Shown piece after piece: positions 51,690-63,320 of a stretch of 64,000 nt of DNA (position 1 is the first letter of the stretch; every line of letters begins with the position of its first letter). Under the pieces are notes generated by a model that was not told where the DNA came from, made no database searches, and saw only the letters and a program-made list of their open reading frames with translations. Source of the DNA: Epiperipatus broadwayi (taxonomy: Eukaryota > Onychophora > Udeonychophora > Euonychophora > Peripatidae); the NCBI GenBank assembly GCA_028023455.1, contig JAQFVV010000283.1:62001-126000 (forward strand), in the 5' to 3' direction. Both the position numbers and the translations under genes were made by a program.

Positions 51690-52185
51690 ATATCTTATAT
51701 AAATCCAATTCATCCAAATCACTAAACACTTTTTAGAAAAAATCTTTTATTGTACATATATATATACATACACCTACGATTCAACTGTCCTGCAGTCTTT
51801 TTTAATCAGCTCTGAAGAATATTGCAGAACAGTCGAAATGGATATATATATATATAATTAAGATCCAACCAGTAACCACCTAAACATTCACAGTAAAATA
51901 TAGTAATCAATATTTCTCACTGCTGTCAAGGCAACCTCCACACCTTTTAATATATATATATGTACAATAAAATACCTCCACACCTTTTAATATATATATA
52001 TGTACAATAAAATATTTTTGCTAAAAAGTGTTTAGTGATTTGGATAAATTGGAATTATTAAGTAAACTGGCTATGGAGAAGACTTTAGGATAGTCGAAAT
52101 GTAGGTGTATGTGTGTATATATACAATAAAAGGTTTTTGCTAAAAAGGGTTCAAAGTGATTTGGATAAATTGGAATTATGTAAAT
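51690..52185. repeat. Foldback element with an extra direct copy
   Basis: Left arm: aatccaattcatccaaatca then ctaaacactttttag and tattgtacatatatata. The inverted right arm at about 51950-52060 has gtttagtgatttggataaat. A third copy at 52120-52185 is direct with the second. The core contains tcaactgtcctgcagtc and acagtcgaaatgg, the motif also seen at 33.58 kb. A segment with acctccacaccttttaatat is itself duplicated. Confidence 0.85.
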
Positions 52186-52189
52186 ACAT

Positions 52190-53160
52190 ACATATTATTC
52201 CTGAATTAATTATCTTAATTTTAATATACTAAAAAAATCTACATATGCTAATATTAATAATTTGCAAGCCTAATAAACAGACTATTATCTAAATTGGTCA
52301 CTTACATGCAAAAGATCAGATTCACATATAAAACTCTGGTCTAAAATTAGGATCGGCAGAGAGATGAATAACTATTGCATGCAAGGTGTGTGAGCTAAGT
52401 AAGCACATAGAAAACTTGGATTGGGCATAATCCAATTACTTTCAATAACAGATTGTCAGCTAAAATAAAATACTGGATTGCCAAACACGTAACTGTCCCA
52501 GAAAGCATATACACATATATAACAGCACATGTATATAAAAGCCTTTGTAATTAAAATACACCACGAAACATGCAATTAGCAGATTAATAATAAACTGTAT
52601 TTATTTGTTATGGAATTCCAAATTATTTATTTATTCGTATTTATTAATATTAAGTAAATTGTTTTGTTACCAAACTTGTGTTACTTTATTTAATGATATT
52701 GATGCTCTCCCAACTGGTATAATTAATATCCTTAGGACAGAATGGATGCAGTCGAGAGTCCAAAAAGAATCTGTGCAAAAACAAGAGCAGACTTTTATGA
52801 AAATAATAATAATTGTGTTTAATATCATTTCCTCCAAAACAAAAATAATAATGCATTTATGTGATAACATAAAAGTATTTCACTTAAAGAATGCCATTTC
52901 ATGCAAAAAATATGTGTGACATATGTAATTCTACATGCTCATAAAAAACAGACGAGGAATGATTGAATGCTCTTATGGTTTTAGTACAAGTCATCAGATA
53001 TAATTGATATTAGTCAAAATTTGGTTGCAATTTTTGTCAAGTCAAAGGACTTGATTTCTAATAGAGAATATGAATTTTAGCCATTTAATTATTACTGATA
53101 ACTAAGACATTTTTATAAAGTGCATTACTCATACAAAAATAAATTAAATGTATGTAAATA
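52190..53160. other. AT-rich intron, nothing recognised
   Basis: The 104-codon frame at 52605-52919 has no recognisable motif, no splice context and the composition of its surroundings. Confidence 0.45.
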
Positions 53161-53164
53161 AATC

Positions 53165-53232
53165 ATTTTTTATAGCGCGATATTTGTAAACTGTAATATT
53201 TAACACAGCATTACGCTGTTGCACATGCGCTT
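53165..53232 (+). repeat. Solo end of the foldback family found at 25.6 and 54.7 kb
   Basis: tttttatagcgcgatatttg followed by cacatgcgctttgaagat resembles the ends of the compound palindrome at 25625-26615. Confidence 0.5.
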
Positions 53233-53549
53233 TGAAGATTTTAACTAAGTAGAATTATTAAAAAAATATATGTATTTAAAGAAAAATAATTGTAGAATGT
53301 CTAATATATATTTCTTTAAAAAGCCAGCATTTATTAACATGTAAATTTTAATATTAAACAATTCATTCATTAAAATATTGCACTGGTGCCTCTAATATAT
53401 CCTTTAAACTGGATTCCAAGAGATTGTAAAATATTTAGAAAGTGACAATATGCAAGATGGATGGATGAAATAAGGAAATGTGCTGGATAATGTGGAGATG
53501 GAGAAGATGGATTGAACTTGGAGAGACCATTCTGCAGTGTAATGTTTGA

Positions 53550-54305
53550 AAATGATGACATATAAATATATGCATATAATCAAAATTACCCTAAATTCGC
53601 AGGTCATCAGACTAGCCAAAAAAAAAAAAAAGAACTCCAAAATACAATCAATGGTTTCACTGCTACAAACAGACTTCTCATGTGTAAAGAACTACAAAGT
53701 AACATTATTAAAGCAAACATTGCCCACAATTCCACTTACATCCCATACATCCTTAATATTAAAAGAACTTTTAAAGAAGTTAATTGCTTCAGAATCACAA
53801 ATTTTAAATAATATTTAACTCTTTTTATTTTATTTCTCTCAAAGAAGACAACCTTAGCCTCATTAAAATTAAAAGTGTAGTCTGTATCTTTTTCATGCAA
53901 TATATAAAATAGAACTAAGATATTTATTTCTATTCCTACTTTTATGTACCTTTACTCTTTCATTTAAGCTCAAACTAATTTGACTTATACATACCTTCTT
54001 ATAATAACAAGAGATAATATACACTACTCGAGAAATAGTCTTTCTGTTAAAAATTTTATTTGTATTACTTAATAAATTATTGAAAATAATACGCCTTTGC
54101 AAGCAATTTTTTAATTTCCAAACAAATTACTATTTTTAAGTACAAATCTATAAGAAGACAATTTAAATGGCAAAGAAATAAAATTATATTTTTCTTTATC
54201 CTTTTACATCCTTACGAATATTACTATTACATAAAATACTTTTAACAAATTTATCAGAGTACCCAACATTCAAATAATCTTTATAAAATTGACATTTTTG
54301 AAACA
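53550..54305 (-). mobile_element. Penelope-like element 3' fragment, left arm of inverted pair
   Basis: Read on minus: NNLLSNTNKIFNRKTISRVV, then YIISCYYKKVCISQISLSLN and ERVKVHKSRNRNKYLSSILY. This is the end of the reverse-transcriptase linker followed by a GIY-YIG-type domain (VVYxIxCxxCxxxYIGxTxxxLxxRIxxHK in the family). Stops and frame breaks follow. It is paired with the plus copy at 54400-55540. Confidence 0.8.
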
Positions 54306-54399
54306 AAGCTACCCCATTAGAATTATTTAATCTCTTATTTCTATAACAATAATTTTTTAAAACAGCTATTTTATGAGATATAGATTGATAGCTATCAGA

Positions 54400-55540
54400 T
54401 ATTTCAAAAAAGTCAATTTTCTAAAGATTATTTGAGTGTTGGTGACTCAAATAAATTTGTTAAAAGTATTTTATTTAATAGTAATAATATTTGTAAAACT
54501 GTAAAGATAAAGAAAAATATGATTTTATTTCTTTGCCATTTAAATTGTTTTCTTATAGAATTGTATATAAAAATAGTAATTTGTTTGAAAATAGGAAAAT
54601 TGCTCAGAAAAGAGATATTACTTTGACTAATTTATTAAATAATACAAACAAGGCATTTTTTTTTATATAGCCGATGTTTTTGTTTATAATCTGTAATATT
54701 AATAAGCCAATAAGCTGATACACATGTGCTTTGCAGATGTCACTATATAAATGAATCCCACTTTTTCAAACCCAAGATAAAGTCTTTAAGAAAATATAGA
54801 ATGAAAAGTAATTTAAAGAGATCAATTAATAACTTCACGCTCTTCATTTCAAACACTTCAGATTTTCCCATACATATATGGTTGGGTCGAAAATATAGGT
54901 GGATTCATTCTATATTTTCTTAAAGACTTTATCTTGGGTTTGGAAAAGTGGGATTCATTTATATAGTGACATCTGCAAAGCACATGTGTATATCAGCTTA
55001 TTGGCTTATTAATATTATAGATTATAAATAATATAAAGGAAATTTTTGATAGAAAGACTACTTCTGAAGTAATATATATTATGCCTTGTTTTTGTAAGAA
55101 TATACATATAGATCAGAGTAGTTTGTGCTTAAATGAAAGAATAAAGATACATAAAAGTAGGATTAGAAATAAATGTCTTAGTTCTGCTTTATATACTCAT
55201 AAAAAAGATACAGGCCACACTATTAATTTTGATGAGGCTAAAGTTATCTTCTTTGAGAGAAATGAAATAAAATGAATTAAAAAATCTTTATTATTAAAAA
55301 TTTATGATTCTGAAGCAATTAACTTATTTAAAAGTTCTTTTAATATTAAGGGTGTATACAATGTGAGTGGAGTTGTGGGTAATTTTTAGTATAAATATGT
55401 TGTTATTTTATAGTTCTTTCACTTGGGAAGCCTGTTGATAGCAATGAAACCATTGGTTGTGTTTTAGAGTTATTGTTTTTTTTTCGATAGTCTGGTTGAG
55501 TTGTGAATTTGAGGTAATTTTGATTATATATATATATATA
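54400..55540 (+). mobile_element. Penelope-like element 3' fragment, right arm (interrupted by a foldback insertion)
   Basis: Before the insertion it has the same upstream segment as the left arm (FVKSILFNSN; NMILFLCHLNCFLIELYIKI). After the insertion, at 55036-55275, it reads VIYIMPCFCKNIHIDQSSLC, then LNERIKIHKSRIRNKCLSSA and LYTHKKDTGHTINFDEAKVI. Relative to a canonical GIY-YIG domain, the second motif (usually YIGQT) reads HIDQS here. The trailing TGHtidFdeakvi block is typical of Penelope-like elements. Confidence 0.82.
54655..55035. mobile_element. Foldback element nested in the Penelope-like arm
   Basis: Inverted arms of about 150 bp: cagctgatacacatgtgc-like and cagatgtcactatataaatg on the left against catttatatagtgacatctg on the right, with aagataaagtctttaagaaa and its complement. 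Same family as 25625-26615 (shared gataaagtctt, gaatccacctat, agcgtgaag-type phrases). Because it interrupts this arm but not the left one, it inserted after the inverted pair formed. Confidence 0.85.
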
Positions 55541-55689
55541 TAATCACTAATACACTAATTACCCATTATAAAATTCTCAAGCAATTCTAGCCATATGTAA
55601 GTTTTCTCATGAGGTTTTTTTTATATCTAAAAATTATTATACATTATTTATAATTTTCATATTCAAGTACACTTTAGATGTAATTAGAG

Positions 55690-55890
55690 TCGATTTGAAA
55701 ACAGAGCACTGAGATGGTGATTTGGACCAACTGATGAATGTTGGTTCAGCATGAAATGCATATATTGGAGATGATTTATCTTTTTCACATGTATGTGGTT
55801 ATGTGCATCAGTAATATAAGATAGTGTGGATAGCTGAAGGGAGCTTGAAAGTCTGGGTTCAAATCCCATCTAATTAAATCTTCATATTCA
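55690..55890 (+). repeat. tRNA-derived SINE fragment
   Basis: A strong B-box-like sequence, gggttcaaatccc, at 55855-55867 is preceded by ggatagctgaagggagcttg. The same 3' end occurs at 28945-29160. Confidence 0.6.
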
Positions 55891-56159
55891 TAATTAATAT
55901 TTAGGTATAAATTGCCAATTTTTAAATGACCTTAATGTATATATACATAAACATAGCTAAAGATACTATTGCTGCTGAATTTAAAATAGGCAAGATTATC
56001 CATATATTTCAGTGATAAATGATGCATTCTGACCTAGTTTATTAGAAGGCATTAATAAAAGCAAATATAATCATTCGAATTTCATAAACAGTTTTGTTTA
56101 ATTGATTTGCAGGTTGTTAATTTTTAAATTATAATTTATTTAAAACTAAAATAAGTTAC

Positions 56160-56265
56160 CACTAATTAAACACAACGATAATCCAAGAATTTCTGATTTG
56201 AACCCCAGATTTCGAAGTTTATGATCTTGAATAATGACTCCAAATGTTCCACCCATAATAGGACC
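56160..56265 (-). CDS. DUF389-family membrane protein, exon A (most 5' exon found)
   Basis: Internal exon of 106 bp: 35 codons plus one base. It follows a ttttag acceptor and ends at a GTAACT donor. It begins GPIMGGTFGVIIQDHKLR and ends LGLSLCLIS. The GPIMG opening matches the conserved step after the first membrane segments in DUF389 proteins (…SPLMGPIMG…). It ends in phase 1, and the next exon supplies the two bases that complete a glycine codon. The exon encoding the preceding SPLM segment was not found between here and 64000. DUF389 proteins are multi-pass membrane proteins of unknown biochemical function, found in prokaryotes and in many invertebrates. Family assignment is from remembered motifs, not from a search. 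Confidence 0.82.
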
Positions 56266-58060
56266 CTAAAATAAAAGAGACTAATGAATAAATATTGGAA
56301 ACTGTATTTAAAAAAATTAGAATTTAATTTGTTGAAAATGTTTTTAAGAACTGAAGTAGAATCAAATTAAGTGATTATTTTTTAGTTTTAAAAATATTTG
56401 CACATAACACCGTTAATTTATATCTTTGTATTAGCCAGTGGCAGTCTTTCAAACATCTGAGAAGTCTTCTTCAGATCTAAAAATCAATTGTTATATGAAA
56501 CTGTCACAAGAAAATAAATAAAGCATCGTGGGAAATGTTTTAAATGTGTAGCGTTTTTTAAAGATGTAATGCAAACTGCTCTAAAAACGAAAGAGGTTTT
56601 GAATACCTTGTAATTTTACTCTCCAACGAAATATTCTCATAATGTTATCATATAATCTGGTTAGTCCTTTTTTCTGAGCCATCCCCTCTTTAAAAATTTT
56701 TTTCAACTTCTACATCCCTCTATTTATTTCCCTCCTTTTTATTTTGCAAAGACTCTGTTTATATTTAAATAACATATAATATACATATATATTCTCAGCT
56801 ATAATAAATCGCACTTTTTTCATATAATGACAATATATATTTTATGCTTTTCCATTTTGTCTTTTATATTTTTTTTTAATTATTGGCTATCATTTTTATC
56901 CATATCAAAGTTTTTAACAGTCTACTTTCAGAATTAACGCCCAACCAACTATTAAATGCCACAGGACAGCGGTTATTGTACAGTTAAAATAAACTAGTTA
57001 TTGTAGAATTTAATACTTTCACACAATCATAAATTTAGCCATTATCTTTAAATAAAAGCATAAAAATGAATTATTCATTTTTGAATTGTGTGTATATATA
57101 CACCCACACGTCTACGCACAGATGCACAATCATCTTGAATCCATTTTTGACCTTGACTCAATCAATTATGCAACAACCTCTTTTTCTTTAAACTTTAAGA
57201 ATAAAAAGGCAAAGTGATAAATTATTCTGTACGTATGCGGAAGAATATACTTTTGTTTGATGTTACCTTCCTTTTAACTAATATTCTCAATAGCAGATAA
57301 ATAAAAATTATTTATTACCTGTTTATATCCATAAAACAAGTCATGCACGCAAACTCTAAGTGATTATATATAGCAATATGTAGTTAAGCACACAACTATT
57401 TTTCTATTCTTTTTATATATTTATTTTAAAATAAAAATTGAATTAATAGATTTATAAAATTATTTATTAAATTTAAAATAATCAAGAAACATTTCAAAAA
57501 AATGGTTAAATTATTATCATTGTTCAAATTTTAACTATTTGTTTACTTATATAGTAAATAAAAAATAACTTTTAAAGAATTCTATTAAAAAGAAAAGATA
57601 TATATTCTGTATATAGTAATTATAATGCTTCATTGATATCTTTATTAAAAATAAACAACATAATTTACATCTGATACTATATATTTAGCAGAACCTTTTG
57701 TCAATGTAGAATATAAATTTAAGTAGATAAAAAATAAGATTCATTTTCTATTTTTACCTACTGATCTAAGATTATAAATATACTCTAAATGAGCAATACA
57801 ACAATAAGAGTGAATACTTAAATAAGCTAAGAATATTACAACAGCAAAATTGAAATAAGCAGATAACAAACATATCAGATCATAACGCGAGGCTGACATC
57901 TTTATTCACAAATAAATAATAATCTACCCTCAGCATGATGCCTAGCATTATAGAACACATATTACAAATAGATAGAAAAATGAAGCCTACTTTTTTCTTA
58001 TTGATCTAAAATTATAAGTAGACTATACTTCAGACACTAAAATAATAAGGTTGAATATTG
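56266..58060. other. AT-rich intron upstream of exon A
   Basis: No exon found. Near 56440-56480 there is a small hairpin motif (ggcagtctttcaaacatctg, agaagtcttcttcagat) of the LINE-tail-like family. Confidence 0.45.
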
Positions 58061-60060
58061 TACCGGTCGAGAAACGTCCACCACCTAAACTGCAAGTCGG
58101 ATCCAAACTCAGCTGAACCAAACTGAATTCAAACCCAACTCACCAGCTCAGATCAATGGATGATCTAAATCGATGGCACAGTGCTATGCGCCAAACAACT
58201 AGCTCAACGGTTGGTGAGGATTAGAGACCCCTGAACTGACACTAATATTGAATAATAAACTAATTAAAGATAGTTTTAAATTGAGTCATATGTATATGTT
58301 CGGATTGCCAACACAGACAGCAAGCATTAACATTAAAATAATTATTGAATAAAAGAATTTAGAAACCAAGTGTGTTAATAAAATATTTAATAATACTAGT
58401 AATAGTTTTTTGTTCAATTTTACATGATGATTATATTGATCACCTCTAGCCTTAAACAGCATTTATAATTATAATAAGAATGGCAGTTCCTATTATATGC
58501 CAATGAGTATTATGCAATATTATGGGATTCTCTCTGTCTATGCCTCCAACGAGAAAATAAAGGCAGATAATGGTATTCAGTTGTAAAGGAAATTACTGTT
58601 CTAATTTTATATGAAGGAATGTGAGATTTATTTTCACATTCGCAAATCCATTCATGAAGAGCAAGATATGTATTTAGAGCATAACTTTAAACTTTATTTG
58701 AAAACTTATTTAATTTGAGATAACTGAGAATTGGTTCGACTTTAATTGAAATCATTTCATCACGAATTACGAGCATAAGAGGGGGCTTTACTGGAACAGA
58801 GAGGTAATGGTGCTGACGAGTTATGAGCTATAAAATAACAAGAAAGATAATCACTGGTCAGTGGTTTAAGTAGTATGGCAACTTGTATTTGACAAGTCTT
58901 ATTGCCCTTTAAAGAACGTTGAACACGAGGGAAAGCCAGGCCGAGTTATGACTACGAACCTTTGGTGTTCCGAATATAATACAAGAAGGGGGTGGAGGAA
59001 GTGCTTTCTTCCTCTATAATTTAAAATAACAGTAATATTACCACCAACAAGCCTATGGAGTGGAAGATTGCCCTACATCAGCAACATTTGAAGATGATGA
59101 CTTGATAGTCACCGTTTGAATAAAAACCCAATTTATTATAGAATGCTCTACATGACGACTTGATCAAATTAATTAAAGTCAAACAAGCTTTTAGTTAAAA
59201 CCATTTTAAAGTATTTATAAAATTATATTAATAATGCCCCAAACATCGTGCCCTCCCTGAATCTTAATAGGAAGTAACAGAAATTTGAATTAGAATATAT
59301 TTAGTTGATTCCTTTATCGACCCTCATTTGCAAAATATTTTAACATTATATATGAATAAATAAATATTGGTGAAATGAGAAAATAGCTGGGGCATAGATT
59401 AAAAACAGAGCTAATAATTTATTATTAGCCAATTATAAAAATAACATTTAATAATTTCTTTCGACTCAATGATTAATAGAACTCTATAAATCTAGTTCTA
59501 ATGGGCGAGAATTACTATTAGACTTAATATTATATTATTTGCATAAAGAAAATGAAACAAAAAAGCTCATCGAGTCGAAAGATGATTGGCATATAATTAA
59601 AAATAAACAACATTAATAAATCACACAATAAATAATATAATTAATGAACCACCATCATAAGAAAGGAAAGTTAAAGACTAGAGGTTGAGAGAATTACTAT
59701 GAATTTAAAAAGCATAAATAAAAGAAAGTTTTGTACAGATTTACATTAAAGAGTGAACAGAGCTCTTAAAGTGAGTGTAAAGTAAAGTTTGGAAACTGGC
59801 CAGAAAGTTACAATTCATTATGGAAATATATTACCATTTCTTCCAGGGCTGGTTCCTTAGTTTACATGTTCGGGTTGGTAAAACATAGGTATGCATTTGG
59901 GTGATTACTTGAACAGCATTTTAATGGATTTTCATGATTTTAACAGCATGATTGGTCTGGAAAGGATTTAGTAGCTTCATTGAAGATTTTCAAGGGACTT
60001 CAGGAACCATAATCAGATTCCTGAAGCTTAGCCCCACACCATGATCAAAACACTATTTAA
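58061..60060. other. GC-richer block, probably old mobile DNA
   Basis: The patches 58070-58260, 58730-59110 and 59820-60050 are noticeably less AT-rich than the rest. I found no protein motif, LTR pair or splice-flanked exon. A short inverted repeat, tttcgactcaatga against tcatcgagtcgaaag, lies at 59460-59582. Confidence 0.3.
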
Positions 60061-60659
60061 ATTCATGATTTTTTTTAGACGCACAGAATTTACTGGCACT
60101 TTTATACAACAAAGATGGCTTCTCTCTTCTCCAAACTTTTCAGAGCTATTTATACTGTATCTGATGCCTTCAGGTTAGCGCTTCTTTCATTATCAATGTT
60201 ACAAAATTTACTAGTTGTTTTTAAATACATTCCTTCAATAAGGCTCTCAAACTCATTAACTTGAATTCATTTTCTAATTAGAAAATGAATTCTTAAAATC
60301 AGAAAAATGATTTTAATTAGGAAATCCTTACATTTTAAATACTTATCTTTTTTTCTAATTAATAAAAACTTTATTCATTGTTTTGGAAGGGAAGAATCTG
60401 AAAGCTTATCGAAAGAATGTAGCTTTTTATCACTAAAAATTTAACAAATTATTTCAAAGTAAAATCAAACATTCCCAACGCAATGAAACTTTCGAACAAT
60501 TATATGTATTTAAATATTTATAAATATATATGCACAATCCATGCAGTTGTAATATATATAAATTCATGAATAATTTTATCATGAATTTATTAATGGCATC
60601 GATTAATTTAAACTCAAATGAATTAATTTTAATACACACTTATAAAATAGTTTGTCTTT

Positions 60660-60845
60660 AAGAAAACTAGCATGGATTGACCGTATAAAGCCCCATTGCA
60701 TCAGAAATTTAAGGTTAGGACTAGGGTTTGAAGTGGTCTTATGGCTAAATGTCATGAAGCTAGGATCGAACTCAGATCCGACTGCTTCAATATTTACATA
60801 AGCAGAGAATATTGCAATGGCCAAGTTAGGCATTGACATAATATA
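60660..60845 (-). repeat. Possible tRNA-derived SINE
   Basis: On minus, gatctgagttcgatcctagc resembles a tRNA T-arm B box, followed by a short unique tail. No full cloverleaf. Confidence 0.4.
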
Positions 60846-62310
60846 AGGTTATGTAGGAGTGCTTTATACAGTTACTAAAAGTATTACTAATTGATATTTC
60901 CTTACAAAATTAAAGTGAAAAGTTTATCAACTTTGCAGATGTAATTTTTTTTGGTTTATTTAAAAGTGTCTCAGTTATAGTCTTAGAAAAGTCTCATTTT
61001 ACCATTTGCTTATAATTTGTGTTTGTTAGTATTAATTGTAATGCTATGGTTCAACTTGCTTTCAAACAATGATCTTGCCAAGATTAAGCGCTAATTGCAA
61101 CTAACTAAAAAAACTAATGGCTAAATAAAGTAACTAATGACTAAAATAAGTCAATATGTGAAAATGTTCAGTGAAGGAGACCTAACTTTACATTGGTCAT
61201 CTTCTTGAACATTGTCGATTCAGGCAACAATGGCTACTGATTGCCCATACTTAATTGCAAGCTAGAATTTAAACCTAACATAAGGCAAGCTGCCACAATA
61301 CAGCATCCCTAAAAGAAAAACTGAAGGCCCTTGGTTTAATAGTTCTACATTAACTACTCTACATATCGTATTAATGTCAATTTGGTTTAATAAGTATTTA
61401 ACTTTATTGTATGAGTCTGTGTTTAATCTGAAAAACACAACAGGTTTGGTGCAGTTGGCTGTATATTAGATTGTAATAAAATAACTCATGTATAAAAAGT
61501 CACAGCTTTAAGTACTCTGACCAGATTTTTAATCCAAATGTAAATACTATAAATGAAATTAACCATGGAATTGAACTGTAATGGAATGACTTTTGTAGAA
61601 ACAACATAATATTAAAAGAAAATATATTTTTGAAAAGAAAGATTTTTAAAAAATTAACAGAACTGCAAAAAAAAAAATTCAATGTTTTATTAGTTAGACA
61701 TTACAAAAATAAAAAACTTTGAGAATAGGATATATAACACACTAAAACTAACTTCTAAAATGTACAATAGATTAATTTAATTTTTAAAAAATGTTTTAAA
61801 ATTTACATTATGGTTAGTTAATATTTTTTTTCTACATGTTTTATTTTAATTTAAGGAACATGGTTCAGGGAATATTCTTGAGCTATCTAAGATGCAAAAT
61901 GACAGACTATTAATGAAAAAATTACATCCTTTTGTACTTACGCATTGGTTGATGCTTTATAATAATATGTTTATTCATTAATTAATACTTATTTCAATTT
62001 AAGTGAGTTTTTTTATATTTTGAATTTGTACTAACAATTCCCCCCCCCATAAGAACACATTATAATTGCTTATTTTTTATGCAAGACTATTTATGAGTCA
62101 TTTTGGAAAATCAATTGAGTTCACTTTTTAAGATAAAGATGTATTGGATTATTTCAATCCCCATTAACATTAAACAATTATCTAGTTATACATTGGACTA
62201 TTTTCATAATCTAATCAAAATATTAAATGATGGAACTTTATAAATGCTTTTTCAAATGCATTCATCTGCCAATCAAATCACAGATAACAATGGAACACAA
62301 TATTCTGAAT
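60846..62310. other. AT-rich DNA, nothing recognised
   Basis: Short frames only, including a minus-strand hydrophobic one at 61500-61682 that has no family resemblance. Confidence 0.45.
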
Positions 62311-62319
62311 GGTAATATA

Positions 62320-62480
62320 CTTCTCTCTTCCTCAGATACTTCTGGCATCAACAGCCACAATTCAGCAGGGGAATTGAATCGCAGCCATTTAAACTCATGA
62401 ATTCTGAATTTAAACTGATACTGAAATTAACTAGCTATTTTTCAAAGGCTTTATTAGTGGTTGGTTATGGATATGAAATG
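62320..62480. repeat. SINE-like repeat, relative of 63.15 kb
   Basis: gaattgaatcgcagcc and catgaattctgaatttaaa follow the same order as in 63140-63320 (gaatttgaacag, atgaattctgaatttaag). Confidence 0.45.
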
Positions 62481-62903
62481 TTGATACTCCAAAGAAATCA
62501 AAATAAAGACTACAAATCATTCCTAAAAATATGTGTCAGATTAAGAAAGAATAATTAAAAGCAAAAGAACATGCAATCTAATTAAGATGCTTGAATGTAA
62601 ATTATATGGCCATAATTTTAGAAGAGATGACATTAGACAAATAAATAAATCTGCAACTGCATCCAATACATTTGTGAGATCTAGAAAAACATTGATGCAC
62701 TTACAATTAAATATATCTATAAAAATAATGTATTCTCCCTTTCCACCTCATAACCAAAGTATATAATTAAATAAGTAAGTTATTTACAAAATCAAATAAA
62801 ATTTTTTATGAGCATGTAATAAAATATGTAAAGCTATTATAAGCTGAAGAGATGACTTGATCTGTAGGAACTTATGAGTACCATAATTATCATATTTTCA
62901 AGA

Positions 62904-62905
<2 letters not shown>

Positions 62906-62937
<32 letters not shown>

Positions 62938-62942
62938 AAACA

Positions 62943-62980
<38 letters not shown>

Positions 62981-62990
62981 TGTTTCAAGG
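62906..62990. repeat. Palindromic pair of (TA)n tracts
   Basis: Two TA tracts of about 30 bp are separated by ttgaaacaaacat, and the second is followed by gtttgtttcaa, making a perfect inverted repeat. Confidence 0.93.
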
Positions 62991-63139
62991 CTTGTGATAT
63001 CAGAATTTTGCTTGTAATTATTGGCTGGACTATATTCATCTATCCTCTAGTTGAATTATTAAATGTTTTTTGAAGAATTCATGTATTATCTAAATCTTTC
63101 CAAATATATTTAGTTATTAGCAGTAACATACAGGTTAGT

Positions 63140-63320
63140 ATTAGGCACTCCTTTCTTCTTCAGGAGTTTCTGGAATGACCAGTAACAGTCTAATAAGGAA
63201 TTTGAACAGGTGACTTTTACAATTATGAATTCTGAATTTAAGGCAATTCTTTAACCAATTAAGCTATTTTGACTAATTGATTATCTTAGCATTCCTAAAT
63301 CTAAAGATTTCCATACTAGC
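63140..63320. repeat. SINE-like repeat, relative of 6.6 and 62.3 kb
   Basis: ccttcttctt-type start, then gaattctgaatttaaggc, accaattaagctattttgac and ctaaatctaaagattt. The order matches 6590-6790. Confidence 0.45.

Noticed and set aside
52605-52919. Plus-strand 104-codon frame
   Set aside because: No recognisable motif, AT-rich composition like the flanks, and an overlapping frame on the other strand of similar quality.
58730-59110. LTR retrotransposon
   Set aside because: The composition suggested mobile DNA but I found no paired long terminal repeats, primer-binding site or gag/pol motif.
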